A stretch of DNA of 64,000 bases, taken from NCBI GenBank assembly GCA_025356015.1, contig JANXYO010000109.1, forward strand, positions 1-64,000, in the 5' to 3' direction. This DNA is from Spirochaetaceae bacterium (GTDB lineage Bacteria > Spirochaetota > Spirochaetia > Treponematales > Rectinemataceae). This document shows positions 43,366-52,473 of the stretch, piece by piece (position 1 is the first letter of the stretch; each line of letters starts with the position of its first letter). Position numbers and translations under genes: made by a program. Below the pieces are notes generated by a model, which saw only the letters and a program-made list of their open reading frames with translations, was not told the origin of the DNA and ran no database searches.

Positions 43366-44244
43366 CTACTCGGCCTCCCGCTTTTCCCAGCTGTGCGTGG
43401 CGCGCATGCTCCGCTCCAGAAGCGGTATGGCCCGCTCGATGTTCCTCGATACGAGGACACCGTGGAGGATGTCCACGGTGACAAGCTGGGTGCTCCTGCT
43501 CACCGAGGCGCTCTGGCGCAGGACCGATTCGGTGGCGGGCACGGGCAGGAGGATGTCGGCGATGCGGGACAGGGGGCTGGGACCAAGGCTGGTGATCGCG
43601 ACCAGCCGCGCGCCCGACTTCTTCGCCTCCTCTGCGGCCTGGACGGTAGAGGGTGTCTTCCCGGAATAGGAGATGGCCATGGCGAGGCCCGAGGGCCCGA
43701 GGCCGCAGGCCGCGTTGATCTGCATGGTGTAGTCGAAGGCGAAGGAACAGGGCACGCCGAGGCGGGAGAGCTTCTGGGCGAGGTCGTAGGCCACGAGGCC
43801 CGAGGCCCCCAGGCCAAAGACGGCGACAGCAGGGGCGGCGAAGATCGCGGCAGCCGCCTCCTCGAAGGCGCGGGGATTGAGGAGGGAGGCGAGCCTGTCG
43901 AGGGCCTCCTTCGTCCTGTCGATGAGGTTGACGGCGATGGTCTCGACGCTCTGGTCGGAGTCGAGCTCAAAGGAGGAGGCGGGCTCGATCGGCTCTCCGC
44001 CCGAGTAGATATCCCGGGCCAGGAGGAGCTGGAGCTCGCGGTAGCCCGAGAGCCCCGCGCGCTTGCACAGGCGGATGACGGCTGGAGGATTTGTCCCCGC
44101 CCTGCGGGCGAGCTCGGCCACCGTGCAGAAGACGGCCGTCCTGGGCTCCACAATCAGGAACTCGGCGACCTTGCGCTCGGCCCCCGTGCAGGAGTCGAGG
44201 ATCTCCCTCAAGAGGGCGAGGCCGCTTGTCCCGATGTGTTCCAT
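43366..44244 (-). CDS. RpiR/MurR-family transcriptional regulator with SIS domain
   Basis: 292 residues. The N-terminal HTH_6 domain contains TVAELARRAGTNPPAVIRLCKRAGLSGYRELQLLL; the C-terminal SIS domain starts VAVFGLGASGLVAYDLAQKLSRLG and includes AISYSGKTPSTVQAAEEAKKSGARLVAITS, the phosphosugar-binding loop. E. coli MurR responds to MurNAc-6-phosphate. Convergent with the peptidase fusion gene and beside the peptidoglycan-peptide island, it is the likely regulator of that island, sensing an amino-sugar phosphate. The inverted repeat TGTAACA...TGTTACA lies directly upstream. Confidence 0.9.
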   Translation of the reverse strand: MEHIGTSGLALLREILDSCTGAERKVAEFLIVEPRTAVFCTVAELARRAGTNPPAVIRLCKRAGLSGYRELQLLLARDIYSGGEPIEPASSFELDSDQSVETIAVNLIDRTKEALDRLASLLNPRAFEEAAAAIFAAPAVAVFGLGASGLVAYDLAQKLSRLGVPCSFAFDYTMQINAACGLGPSGLAMAISYSGKTPSTVQAAEEAKKSGARLVAITSLGPSPLSRIADILLPVPATESVLRQSASVSRSTQLVTVDILHGVLVSRNIERAIPLLERSMRATHSWEKREAE

Positions 44245-44253
44245 GTCCTGAAG

Positions 44254-44291
44254 TGTAACATGGGCGGGGCGAAAAGTGAAATGTTGTTACA
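44254..44291. promoter_or_regulatory. Inverted repeat upstream of the RpiR gene
   Basis: TGTAACA (44254-44260) and TGTTACA (44285-44291) are perfect reverse complements separated by 24 bases, starting 10 bases before the start codon. The region is AT-rich compared with its surroundings and would hold the promoter. Autoregulation is a reasonable guess. Confidence 0.45.
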
Positions 44292-44331
44292 TGGTCTTAT
44301 GCCGAAATATGAAAGATTATGTTGCATCGTG

Positions 44332-45078
44332 TCATGAGTCTGGTCTCGAGCGCCTGTCCAGGGCCCCGCCCACGCTGGAAGCGCCGCCTGGGTTCCGCTC
44401 CCCAGCCGGGGCCCTTTGATCCCTGAAAAGAGTCTCGCCCTTGACGAGCCAGGAGAGGCCGAAGGCCTCGAGCATGACAGTCTCAAGGATGAATACGAGC
44501 CGAAGCCGGGCCATCTCCCCATCACCCATGGACCGCATCAGGATCAGCAGGACGGCGAGGCAGGCGAGGATCACAATGCCGCAGACCCGGTACAGGAGGT
44601 TCCTCTGGCGCTTGCGCTCGCCCATCGCCTTGCCCCTGTGGGTCCTGGTGAAGAGGAACAGGGAGTTGAGGGCGAGGAGGATGAAGAAGAGGGCGGCGCA
44701 GCCCAGGTGGAGAGAGTCCGACAGGCCGCTCTCGAGGCCGAAGAATCCGACCCGCCCTGTCTGGCCCTGGGCCTCTAGACAGGGAAAGAGGGCAAGGCCG
44801 AGACCGCAGACCCCGCTCGCCAGGCTAGAGGCGATGTCGATCCTCTCGTGGCCCTTGTGGGTCATGAGGAAGAAGGCGACCGCGACCATGAGACCGACGA
44901 AGAAGTCCCTCACGTTCGTGTGGTAGTAGTAGCTGATGGAGCGCTGGAGGACGAGGCCGCCGAAGGCCAGGCCACCGAGGGCGCAGACCGCGGGCAGGGA
45001 CATGCCCAAGATGCCGATGAGGCGGCGCAGTGCCCGGTACGAAAGGACGATGCTCCTGTTGCGCCGTGGCTGTCCCAT
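44332..45078 (-). CDS. Integral membrane protein, DUF998-like
   Basis: 248 residues from ATG 45078, which follows GGAGGG by seven bases (GTG/ATG at 45102/45099 are alternatives). About six to seven hydrophobic segments; the motif SISYYYHTNVRDFFVGLMVAVAF with its Tyr/His-rich luminal loop, followed by YKGHE-like THKGHERIDIASSLASGVCGLGLALFPC, resembles a widespread family of uncharacterised membrane proteins (DUF998 or a relative). No catalytic function can be proposed. It lies 87 bases upstream of the RpiR gene on the same strand. Confidence 0.65.
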   Translation of the reverse strand: MGQPRRNRSIVLSYRALRRLIGILGMSLPAVCALGGLAFGGLVLQRSISYYYHTNVRDFFVGLMVAVAFFLMTHKGHERIDIASSLASGVCGLGLALFPCLEAQGQTGRVGFFGLESGLSDSLHLGCAALFFILLALNSLFLFTRTHRGKAMGERKRQRNLLYRVCGIVILACLAVLLILMRSMGDGEMARLRLVFILETVMLEAFGLSWLVKGETLFRDQRAPAGERNPGGASSVGGALDRRSRPDS

Positions 45079-45133
45079 CGGTTTTCCCTCCAGCTCCATC
45101 ACATTGCCATCCTTAGATCCCCCGGCCCCGCGC

Positions 45134-45823
45134 CTAGATGCCCAGGGCCTTGAGCTTCTCGGGCGTATCCTTGAGGGCCAGCTTGGCTATGGCCCTGAAG
45201 TCCGAGACCCAGCGCGCGAGCTCGTCCATCTTGTGGTCCCGCTCGCGCGTGGCTCCCTGGGCCTCGCCCGCTTCCCTGCGCGATTTCCCGTACTTGACCG
45301 AGATGTCGTTCACCAGGCCCTGCTCGAGCCTTAAGGCCTCGGCAGTGTAGCCAAAGCGGCCCATGTCTGCCATCGCCTCGGGGTCTGAGAGGAGGTTGCC
45401 ATAGAAGGCCTCGGCCTGGGCGAGCCAGCCCGTGAGGCTCCGGTTGCGGGGCCCGTCCACCATCATGGCCGAGCGTGGTCGCCTGTGGTCGCGCAGGGCG
45501 ATGCGCGCCACGCCAATGGCCCTAAGGTAGGCCTCGTCGGCCTTGGCCCAGGCGGCGGAGGCCGCCTCCGTGGCCTCGTAGCGCTGGCCGTACTCGGCCC
45601 TCTGCCGCAGGATGAGGGCCGAGAGCTCGTCGTGGAGACCCATGCCCGCGGTGAGCCTGGCCGCGTCATAGCCGAAGCACTCGAGCCGCGAGGCGATGAC
45701 CGGATCCTCGCAGGCGTTACCGATGAGGAGGCGGGCCTCGCGGATCCAGTCCTCGGTCGTCTTGGTGCGCGTGTGCCGTTTTGGCTCTGGGGTCGCGCCC
45801 TGCTTCGTCGTCGCATCTGTCAT
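45134..45823 (-). CDS. Helical protein with internal duplication, unknown function
   Basis: 229 residues from ATG 45823, preceded by GGGAGGTAGG. Two halves align: DPVIASRLECFGYDAARL ... GVARIALRD (about residues 40-115) and DPEAMADMGRFGYTAEALR ... AIAKLALKD (about 145-222), each a long-helix hairpin rich in Ala, Arg and Glu with a conserved FGY. No membrane segment or signal peptide. I do not recognise a named family. The upstream non-coding region carries the 21-bp minisatellite. Confidence 0.75.
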   Translation of the reverse strand: MTDATTKQGATPEPKRHTRTKTTEDWIREARLLIGNACEDPVIASRLECFGYDAARLTAGMGLHDELSALILRQRAEYGQRYEATEAASAAWAKADEAYLRAIGVARIALRDHRRPRSAMMVDGPRNRSLTGWLAQAEAFYGNLLSDPEAMADMGRFGYTAEALRLEQGLVNDISVKYGKSRREAGEAQGATRERDHKMDELARWVSDFRAIAKLALKDTPEKLKALGI

Positions 45824-45920
45824 GATTCCTACCTCCCCTCGCATTTCGCGTTCTTCAGGCTTCAAGCCCATGCGGGCCGAAGCTCCCGTCTCAAAAGCCG
45901 CCCGAACCCGGTGCGCCGGC

Positions 45921-46151
45921 GCACTCCCGTTCCGGCGCGGCGCACCCTCGTTCCGGCGCGGTGCACTCCCGTTCCGGCGCGGTGCACCCTCGTTCCGGCG
46001 CGGTGCACTCCCGTTCCGGCGCGGCGCATCCTCGTTCCGGCGCGGCGCATCCTCGTTCCGGCGCGGCGCATTGCCGTTCCGGCGCGGTGCACTGCCGTTC
46101 CGGCGCGGTGCACTGCCGTTCCGGCGCGGCGCATTGCCCCTGCCGCGCGGC
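45921..46151. repeat. 21-bp minisatellite, ten units plus one degenerate
   Basis: Ten adjacent 21-base units with the shared core GTTCCGGCGCGG run from 45921 to 46130, followed by a degenerate unit to 46151. Unit types vary at the first positions: GCACTCCC and GCACCCTC alternate, then GCATCCTC twice, then GCATTGCC/GCACTGCC. There are no spacers, so it is not a CRISPR array. It fills most of the 500-base gap between two minus-strand genes; because 21 is a multiple of three it is open in several frames, but none has a convincing start. Confidence 0.92.
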
Positions 46152-46322
46152 GCGGGGGCGCGACCGATGAGGAGGGTGAACAGGCTCTTGATGCGGTTTC
46201 GATCGGTCGCGCCTATCGCGCCACGATCTCCTTAAGACTGGTGTATCGCCCTTTTTGTGCTGCCGCCCGGGAGATAGGGAATATTTATTCCCATCCCGGG
46301 GATCTGTCAAGAGAGAATCCGC

Positions 46323-47363
46323 TCAAGGCGATTGGGGCCCCTGGCGCCTCCAGGAGAGGATTCGGTCATAGAGGGGGCCGAGCTCGAGGCTGCGCTCCTC
46401 TTCGATGTCGCGCGAGAGCAGGGGCCGCTCCCGAGCGAGGCCGAGCTCCTGTGTGGGGCGCTCGAAGGCGATGGACAGGTACACCCGGCGGTCGGGCTGC
46501 TCGGAGAAGTCTCCGGCCGAAGGGAAGGCGCGCGCGAAGGGCGCGATGATCTCATCATCGCCAAGGGGCTTTCTGGGAAGCTTCCCGAGGACGAAGAGGG
46601 CGAAGAGGACGGCCTGGCCCGCGAGCGGGGGGAAGCGGTCGTTGTAGCCAAAGCCCTCGTCGCCAGACTGCTCGAGCTCGCCCACGAAGAGCTCGCGGTA
46701 GAGGCCGAGGAAGTCGCCGCCTGCGGCGAGGGCCGAGCCCTTGGGCTCAAGCTCGAGCCTTCTCGATCCGGCTCTCACAAGGCCACGGCGCTCGCAGATG
46801 TCCCGGGTCCTGAAGAGGGGGTAGCCGTCGGACTCCTTTCTCGGCCTGACGATGTCGCGGAAGCCGGGTGACTCGGTGAGGTCGAAGGCCGCGTCGTACC
46901 ACTCGCTGACGAAGTCGGGGTCGAGATAGCCGGCCTTGGTGAGGCGCAAGGGCCCGCGGGCCAGGGCGCGCAGGAGGTAGAGGGCCTGTCTGAGCAGGGG
47001 AATGATTGGGACATCCTCCTCCTTCAGGGCGCCCTTGAAATCCAGGAGGCGCGGAACAGCCCTCGCCGGATCGTGGAGGATCAGGTGCATGTCCTCGCTC
47101 GAGAGGCCGAGGAAGTCAGTTATCGGCGCACGGTTCCTCTCGATCTGGAATGACTCCATGAAGCGCCTCGCCTCGGCTGCGGACTCGAAACTCATCCCGT
47201 CCATGCCAGCCTCAAGTTCCTTGATCACCGCGGTCGCCGCGTTCGGCATGCCAAGGCTCTCCATGAAGGTCTGCCCCCCGGAGCCTTCGTTCGCTCCGTG
47301 GCATTTCTTGTACTTCTTGCCCGAGCCGCAGGGGCAGGGATCGTTGCGGCCGACCTTTTCCAT
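46323..47363 (-). CDS. SEC-C motif protein of unknown function
   Basis: 346 residues. The N-terminus [23 protein letters not shown] is a complete SEC-C zinc-binding motif (CPCGS...KKCHG), here at the front rather than the SecA tail. The remaining 320 residues are mostly helical, with an internal stretch [33 protein letters not shown] suggestive of a winged-helix-like unit, and match no domain that I can name. SEC-C proteins often bind nucleic acid-associated or ribosomal partners through the zinc knuckle. Single gene; the ribosome site AGGGAGGAAC lies just upstream. Confidence 0.82.
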   Translation of the reverse strand: MEKVGRNDPCPCGSGKKYKKCHGANEGSGGQTFMESLGMPNAATAVIKELEAGMDGMSFESAAEARRFMESFQIERNRAPITDFLGLSSEDMHLILHDPARAVPRLLDFKGALKEEDVPIIPLLRQALYLLRALARGPLRLTKAGYLDPDFVSEWYDAAFDLTESPGFRDIVRPRKESDGYPLFRTRDICERRGLVRAGSRRLELEPKGSALAAGGDFLGLYRELFVGELEQSGDEGFGYNDRFPPLAGQAVLFALFVLGKLPRKPLGDDEIIAPFARAFPSAGDFSEQPDRRVYLSIAFERPTQELGLARERPLLSRDIEEERSLELGPLYDRILSWRRQGPQSP

Positions 47364-47448
47364 GGATGTTCCTCCCTTTGGTGCTACGGATCAAAGCCAT
47401 GGTAGATCGGGGGCCGCAGCCGCCGCAAGCGGTGTACGGGAAGGAGTA

Positions 47449-47690
47449 TTATGCCATGCACGGAAGGAAGCTCATCGTCATCCCGAATTCGCCACCGGAA
47501 AAACGAGCGTCGAATTGCTGCGTTGGCACAATGAACACCTGTTCATGGCGGGGTAAAGTGCGCCGCGACCGCATCGCCTGCTGCAAGGGCACGCGCTCCT
47601 CAATGCTCGACGGTTCATTGACCGCCGCGAGGATGCCGTAATCGCTGTCCGGTCTGGCCCTTCCCGTGCTCCGGGAGCCAAAAACCCCCT
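47449..47690 (-). pseudogene. Remnant of an MNT-type nucleotidyltransferase
   Basis: On the minus strand VFGSRSTGRARPDSDYGILAAVNEP carries the GS(x)DxD signature of minimal nucleotidyltransferases, followed after a gap by VFIVPTQQFDARF, which matches the next conserved strand. The usual N-terminal helix before the FGSR strand is missing, the position after DSDY is Gly instead of Asp, and the middle is short. It breaks off where the WD40-caspase pseudogene begins on the other strand. No HEPN partner gene is visible. Confidence 0.5.
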
Positions 47691-50229
47691 CCTCGCTGTC
47701 CTCAAGCCCATCCCCGTCTTGGTCCTCGCCGCGATTCTCCCCCTGGGCCTCGGGGCCGAACCCCAGATCAAGGTCGCAATCAGCCACGGGGGACCGGTCA
47801 ACTGGATCGATTTCTCGCCCGACGGGAGCCTGGTGGTGACGGCCTCCTCAGATTCCACACTGCGCCTGTGGGAAGCCGAAACGGGGAGAGAACTCAAGAG
47901 ATTCTCAGGTCATGAGGGGTTCGTCTCCCAAGTCGCCTTCCCGGCGGGCGGGAAGGCTCTCGTGTCCCTCTCCGAGCGCGACCGGTCCATCCGCTTCTGG
48001 GACATAGCGACAGGGGTCTCCTACAAGAAGCTCGATTTCTCCGAGTTGACTTACAGCCCCCTGTTCGGGCTCTCGCCCGACGGCTCCACCCTGGCCTACG
48101 CGACGCGCGAAGACAAGTACGACAAGTACACCTATCTCCTCGACACCTCGACCTTCCGTCTGCGCTCCAGGCTCAAAACCTCCGAGACAATGGACAAGAA
48201 TGTCATCAGCCCCGACGGGAAGAGCCTGGTCTTTGTCCACGGCACGGGCAACGATTCGACGGTGAGGCTCTGGGACATCGCCAAGGGAAAGGAGACGAGG
48301 AGCCTGGGCAAGGTTTGGAGGGGAGGTCGCCTCCTCCCTCGCCCTCTCCCCCGACGGGCAGACTGCCTTCATCGGCTATGGCAACGGCAGCTTCAAGCTC
48401 TGGAATCTCGCCACCGGCAAGGTCCAGCGAAGCGTCTCCCCAGGCCTGGATAGCCTTGTGATCGGTGGCAGGTTCTCCCCCGATGGGAAGACGGTGGCGG
48501 CCATCCTCATGCAGAAGGTCTGCACATGGGATCCCTCAACGGGCAAAGGCCATCGCGACCAGCGCCGGCCTCCAGGCGACGGCCATCGCCTTCTCCCCCG
48601 ACGGCTCCCTCCTGGCCGTGGGCTGCGGCGACGGTTCGGTCTCTTTCCTTGATCCTGGCCTCAAGACCCTGCCGCTGCGGCTTGGGGGCAGGGCCTCGGC
48701 CCTCACATCCCTGTCCTTCGAAAAGGACAGGCCCCTCGCGGCCTTGGCGAGGGACATGAGCCTCGCGCTCTGGGATCCTGAGAGCCTCAGGCTGCGCAGG
48801 CAGTCGAGTGACGAGGTGCTGGTCTCTTATCTCAATCCGGGCGGGGAGCGGGTCGAGCTTCACCGATCCCTCATCGCCTCGAAGGCCCTCGCCTTGAGTC
48901 CCGATGGGAAGCTTGCCGTCTACAAAAGCTCGGCCTGGGAGGTCGAGGTCATCGATCTGGCCCAGGGCAAGTACCTCAGACGTCTTAGCCTTTTCTTCTG
49001 GCCCCAGTTCGAGGTCACTGCCTTCTTCATGTCGCCAGACAGCCGGAGCCTCGTCCTCACGGGCAGGGACATCTCGGGCAATTACAACCCCACGCATTCG
49101 GGCATCGTCCTCGACTGGGAAAGACAGGTCCTGCTTTTCGACCTCGTCACGGGCAAGGGCCGGGCCCTGGTCGGGGCCACTGGCCTGTGCAAGGCCGTGG
49201 CCTTCTCGCCCGACATGAAGACCCTGGCCTCCTCGGGCCTTGATTTCAATGGAGAGGGCATACTGGTCTGGGACATAGCCAGCGGGAGAAAGATCAGGGC
49301 CCTTAAGACCGAGGCGGCAAAGCCCATCACCACCGCTCTGGCCTTTTCTCCCGACGGCAAATTCCTGGCCGCCGGGGACAGGACCGGTGTGGGCTGGCTC
49401 TTCGATCTCGGGACGGGCCAGAGGAAGCCCGCGATGGTCGGGCGTTTTGACAGCCTGGCTTTTGACAGCGGGGGCAGGCGTCTCTTCGCGGGAGGCTCCG
49501 ACGGCGTCGTTTGCGTCTGGGACACGGCCAGTTGCAGGGAGCTCGCGGCGGCGATGGTCTCGCCCGAGGGCGAGTGGATAGCCTGGACCCCCTCATGAAG
49601 GGCTTTGCCTCCCCACCGGCTGTCGGCATCGCGATCAAGAAGAAGGACGGCAGCTTTGGGACCCCCGCGGGGACCACGACGGCCCGCGGCCTCGCCCTAG
49701 TCCCGACCAGGGCAGAGGACTGGCTCCTCGAGAACGGGGTTCTCACGGTGAGGCCTGCGCGGCCTGGTGATCGTCGGGGCGGCTAAGGGCGTATACACGA
49801 GGGACTTCTCGGTCTCCCTTGTCGAGGGAGAGAACCAGCTTGTCCAGGCGAGACCCCAGGATGTCTTTATCTTCTTCTATGCCGGCCATGGAATCGCCGT
49901 CACCGAGGGCAAGCAGAACGGTACGGGGCGCGGCGGAGGAAAACGCCCTCGCCCAGCTGCAACGCAGCGCGGGCATCGCCCTGTTCTCGGCCAGCACGGA
50001 CCAGCAGTTCGCGAACGAGGTCAAGGACCCGGGCCACGGCCTCTTCACCTGGGCCCTCATGCAGGGGCTCAAGGGCGAGGCAGCGACCAAGGACGGGAAG
50101 ATCACGGCATCGAGCCTCAAGGCCTACATCGACGATGCCGTTCCCCTCCTGGCGCAGAAGTATTGGGGGAGCGAGCAGTTCCCTCTCGCGAAGGTGAGCG
50201 GTCAGGACTTCCCGGTGGGGCTTAGGTAG
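47680..50229 (+). pseudogene. Decayed WD40-repeat/caspase-like (peptidase C14) protein gene
   Basis: A signal-peptide-like start (VLVLAAILPLGLGAEP) leads into seven or more WD40-type blades marked by FSPDGS...LRLWE, LSPDGQTAF..FKLWN and LAFSPDGKFLAAGD. A caspase-like part follows with DVFIFFYAGHGI (catalytic His) and a normal C-terminal end (AGIALFSASTDQQFANEV, HGLFTWALMQGLKG). The frame changes at about 48310, 48545, 49590, 49765 and 49925. The segments that should precede and follow the HG motif are missing, including the catalytic Cys. Each piece reads well in its own frame, so decay is recent. Boundaries are approximate. Confidence 0.8.
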
Positions 50230-50243
50230 GGGCTTGGCCGAAT

Positions 50244-51422
50244 TTAGGCCCCGCAGCGCACCCAGGCCCCGTTCCTCCTGCTCGACTCGACGGCCGCCGT
50301 GACAAAGCGTAGGCCGGCGAGGCCGTCGGCCGAGCCGGGGAAGTAGAGGGCGAGGGGATCGGCCTCGACCCCCGCGATGCGGGCCGCGATGGCCTCGGCG
50401 GCGTCGGAGTAGAGGTTGGCGAAGGCCTCGGGGAAGCCCTCGGGATGGCCCTTCACGATGCGAGAGGAGCGGCGGGCCAGGGGCAGGCAGCCGGGGCCGT
50501 TGGGGGTGAGGGTCTGGGCCGGTCCCTCCTGGGGCTTCCAGACGAGGACCTGGGGGAGCTCCTGCTGCCATTCAAGGCTGCCGAGCTGTCCCGAGACCCG
50601 GATGCGCAGAGCGTTCTCGACTCCCGCCGCGGCCTGGGTGACCCAGAAGGAGCCGCGCCCGCCATTCTCGAGCCGCAGGAGGGCTCCGGCGAAATCATCG
50701 ACGCGCCTGCCGGGGACGACAGAGCCGAGGTCAGCCGCGAGCTCCTCGACCTCGAGCCCGGTGATGAAGCGCAGGAGGTTGTGGGCGTGGGTTCCGATGT
50801 CGCCCATCACGAGCGATGGCCCACCGCGTTTGGGGTCGAAGCGCCAGGGCATGCCCGGTCCGGGCGGCGGGTCGTTCTCGGATGCCTTGCCGCCCTGGAC
50901 GTACTCGACCTGGACCATCCTGATGGTCCCGAGCTGGCCACCCTCCACCATGGCCCTCGCCTGCCTCACCATTGGATAGCCGGTGTAGTTGTGGGTGAGG
51001 CAGAAGACGAGGCCGGTCTTGAGGACCATGGCGTGGAGGGCCTCGGCCTCCTCGAGGCTGTTCGTCATGGGCTTGTCGCAGATCACGTGGAGGCCGCAGC
51101 GCAGGGCCAGGCGGGCGTACTCGAAATGGCTGTCGTTGGGCGTCATGATGGCCACCACGTCGATGCGGTCGGGTCTCATGGCCTCGGCCTCGAGCATGGA
51201 GAGGAGGGAGGGGTAGGCCCTGCCCTTGGGAAGGCCGAGCTCCCGGCCCTGGGCCAGGGCGGTCTGGGGGTCGCCTGAGAGGACGCCGGCGACCAGCTCG
51301 TAGCGGTCATCCAGCCGCGCGGCCTGACGGTGCATCCCTCCAATGAAGGACCGCGTGCCTCCGCCGACGACGCCGAGCCGAAGCCTCCGTCCCAGGATGC
51401 CAATTACCGCATTTCCGCCCAT
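50244..51422 (-). CDS. Gfo/Idh/MocA-family NAD(P)-dependent oxidoreductase
   Basis: 392 residues. Rossmann start LRLGVVGGGTRSFIGGMH, then VDVVAIMTPNDSHFEYARLALRCGLHVICDKPM with the lysine of the DKP (normally EKP) motif, and GGPSLVMGDIGTHAHNLLRFITG holding the catalytic Asp/His region. The GMHRQAARLDDRYELVAGVLSG form is typical of dehydrogenases acting on inositols or sugars. Substrate cannot be told. The convergent caspase pseudogene ends 14 bases away. Confidence 0.92.
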   Translation of the reverse strand: MGGNAVIGILGRRLRLGVVGGGTRSFIGGMHRQAARLDDRYELVAGVLSGDPQTALAQGRELGLPKGRAYPSLLSMLEAEAMRPDRIDVVAIMTPNDSHFEYARLALRCGLHVICDKPMTNSLEEAEALHAMVLKTGLVFCLTHNYTGYPMVRQARAMVEGGQLGTIRMVQVEYVQGGKASENDPPPGPGMPWRFDPKRGGPSLVMGDIGTHAHNLLRFITGLEVEELAADLGSVVPGRRVDDFAGALLRLENGGRGSFWVTQAAAGVENALRIRVSGQLGSLEWQQELPQVLVWKPQEGPAQTLTPNGPGCLPLARRSSRIVKGHPEGFPEAFANLYSDAAEAIAARIAGVEADPLALYFPGSADGLAGLRFVTAAVESSRRNGAWVRCGA

Positions 51423-51483
51423 GCCAGGTCCCCCTCGTTGTGCGATCGGCTCATGCCGACTTGCTGGAGGCTTAGTCTATCCT

Positions 51484-52251
51484 CTAGACTAGGAGCTGGT
51501 CCATCGCGACCTGGTTGAGCCGGTAGACGAGGAGCCTGAGCCTCTCCGACTTCTGCTCGTCGAGGGAGGAGGGGACGAACATGATGACGCTGGTGATCGA
51601 TCCACCGCTGTCTGCCCGCTCATGGGCCACGAAGCCGTCGGCGATGAGCCTGAAGCCCTTGACCTGGATCGCGAGCTTGCGCAGGAGGGTCCCCGTGGGA
51701 AAGCTCGTGGTCCCATCGAAGGTCACGGCCATGCCGACCGAGCTTATCTCCGTGATCTCGGCGTAGACAGGCCCCTGGTCGGTCTCGACGTTGCACTGCC
51801 CCGACCCGGGAGGCAGGAAGGCCCTCACATGTCTGCGCTTCCCCCGCGCATCGTTGGCGTCGAGGGTCAGCTTGAGCAGCTCCACAGCCTTGGCCGTCCC
51901 TCTCTTGAGGGCGACAATGCCGCAGGGGACCTGGAGGCCCACGGTGTACTTCTCGCGCAGCTCGCGGTCGAGCTCGCGCGTCGTGAGGATGCCGACCCCC
52001 ACCTCCTGGCAGGAGCCGTCGCACAGGACCTCCTTCACATAGCTCTCCCACCGGCCCGGCTCGGGGGTCTGGTCCACGTTGAGAAAGAGTATCGACTCGC
52101 CGTCAGAGGCGAGGACCTTCCTGAGCCTCCGGTGGTCGCTGACCAGGTACACCTCGTACTCGCTCTTGGCCAGTTCCTCGGCCACCTCGGAAAGCACAGG
52201 AAGGGGGTTTAGGAAGAATACTTTCTTCCCCATGGCGACCGTCTTCTGCAT
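51484..52251 (-). CDS. PilZ-domain protein with receiver-like N-terminal half
   Basis: About 255 residues from ATG 52251 (52233 is as likely; neither has a clear ribosome site). Residues 1-125 look like a degenerate receiver or Rossmann-like unit (KKVFFLNPLPVLSEVAEELAKSEYEVYLVSD, SILFLNVD). The C-terminal half is PilZ-like: RGKRRHVRAFL gives the arginines and AEITEISSVGMAVTF the xSxxG turn for cyclic-di-GMP. It would respond to c-di-GMP, for instance from the cyclase at 7916-8806. Its front end abuts and overlaps the PfkB remnant on the other strand, so the start may be newly created. Confidence 0.75.
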   Translation of the reverse strand: MQKTVAMGKKVFFLNPLPVLSEVAEELAKSEYEVYLVSDHRRLRKVLASDGESILFLNVDQTPEPGRWESYVKEVLCDGSCQEVGVGILTTRELDRELREKYTVGLQVPCGIVALKRGTAKAVELLKLTLDANDARGKRRHVRAFLPPGSGQCNVETDQGPVYAEITEISSVGMAVTFDGTTSFPTGTLLRKLAIQVKGFRLIADGFVAHERADSGGSITSVIMFVPSSLDEQKSERLRLLVYRLNQVAMDQLLV

Positions 52252-52453
52252 CGAGGCGGCGAGCACGGTGGGCGCGGGTGACTCGATGCTCGCGGCCTGC
52301 GTCCTGTGTATGGAGGCCGGCAGGGGCCTCGAGGCCATGGTCGCCCCCGCCATCGCCGCGGGGACGGCCGCCGTGGCGGCCGGCGGCTCCTCGGCCTTCG
52401 ACGCAGGATCGGCGGCCGCCTTCGAGAGCCTCGTGAGATTCGAGCACATCTGA
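52252..52453 (+). pseudogene. C-terminal remnant of a PfkB-family sugar kinase
   Basis: The plus-strand frame ending at TGA 52451-52453 reads TVGAGDSMLAACVLCMEAGRG and continues as a PfkB C-terminus (APAIAAGTAAVAAGGSSAFDAG). GAGDS is the catalytic/anion-hole motif of ribokinase and 1-phosphofructokinase. Only about 62 of some 310 residues remain; the upstream part is replaced by the PilZ gene on the opposite strand. The sorbitol-type dehydrogenase gene follows 20 bases later, as expected for a former sugar operon. Confidence 0.75.
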
Positions 52454-52473
52454 AAGAACAAAGGCGGGAACGC

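Noticed and set aside
45921-46151. CRISPR array
   Set aside because: Units are contiguous with no spacers, and no cas gene is in the window.
45862-46310. Minus-strand open frames through the minisatellite (repeat peptides such as GTAVHRA or CTAPERE)
   Set aside because: The 21-base period keeps several frames open at once; none has a ribosome site or codon bias that singles it out.
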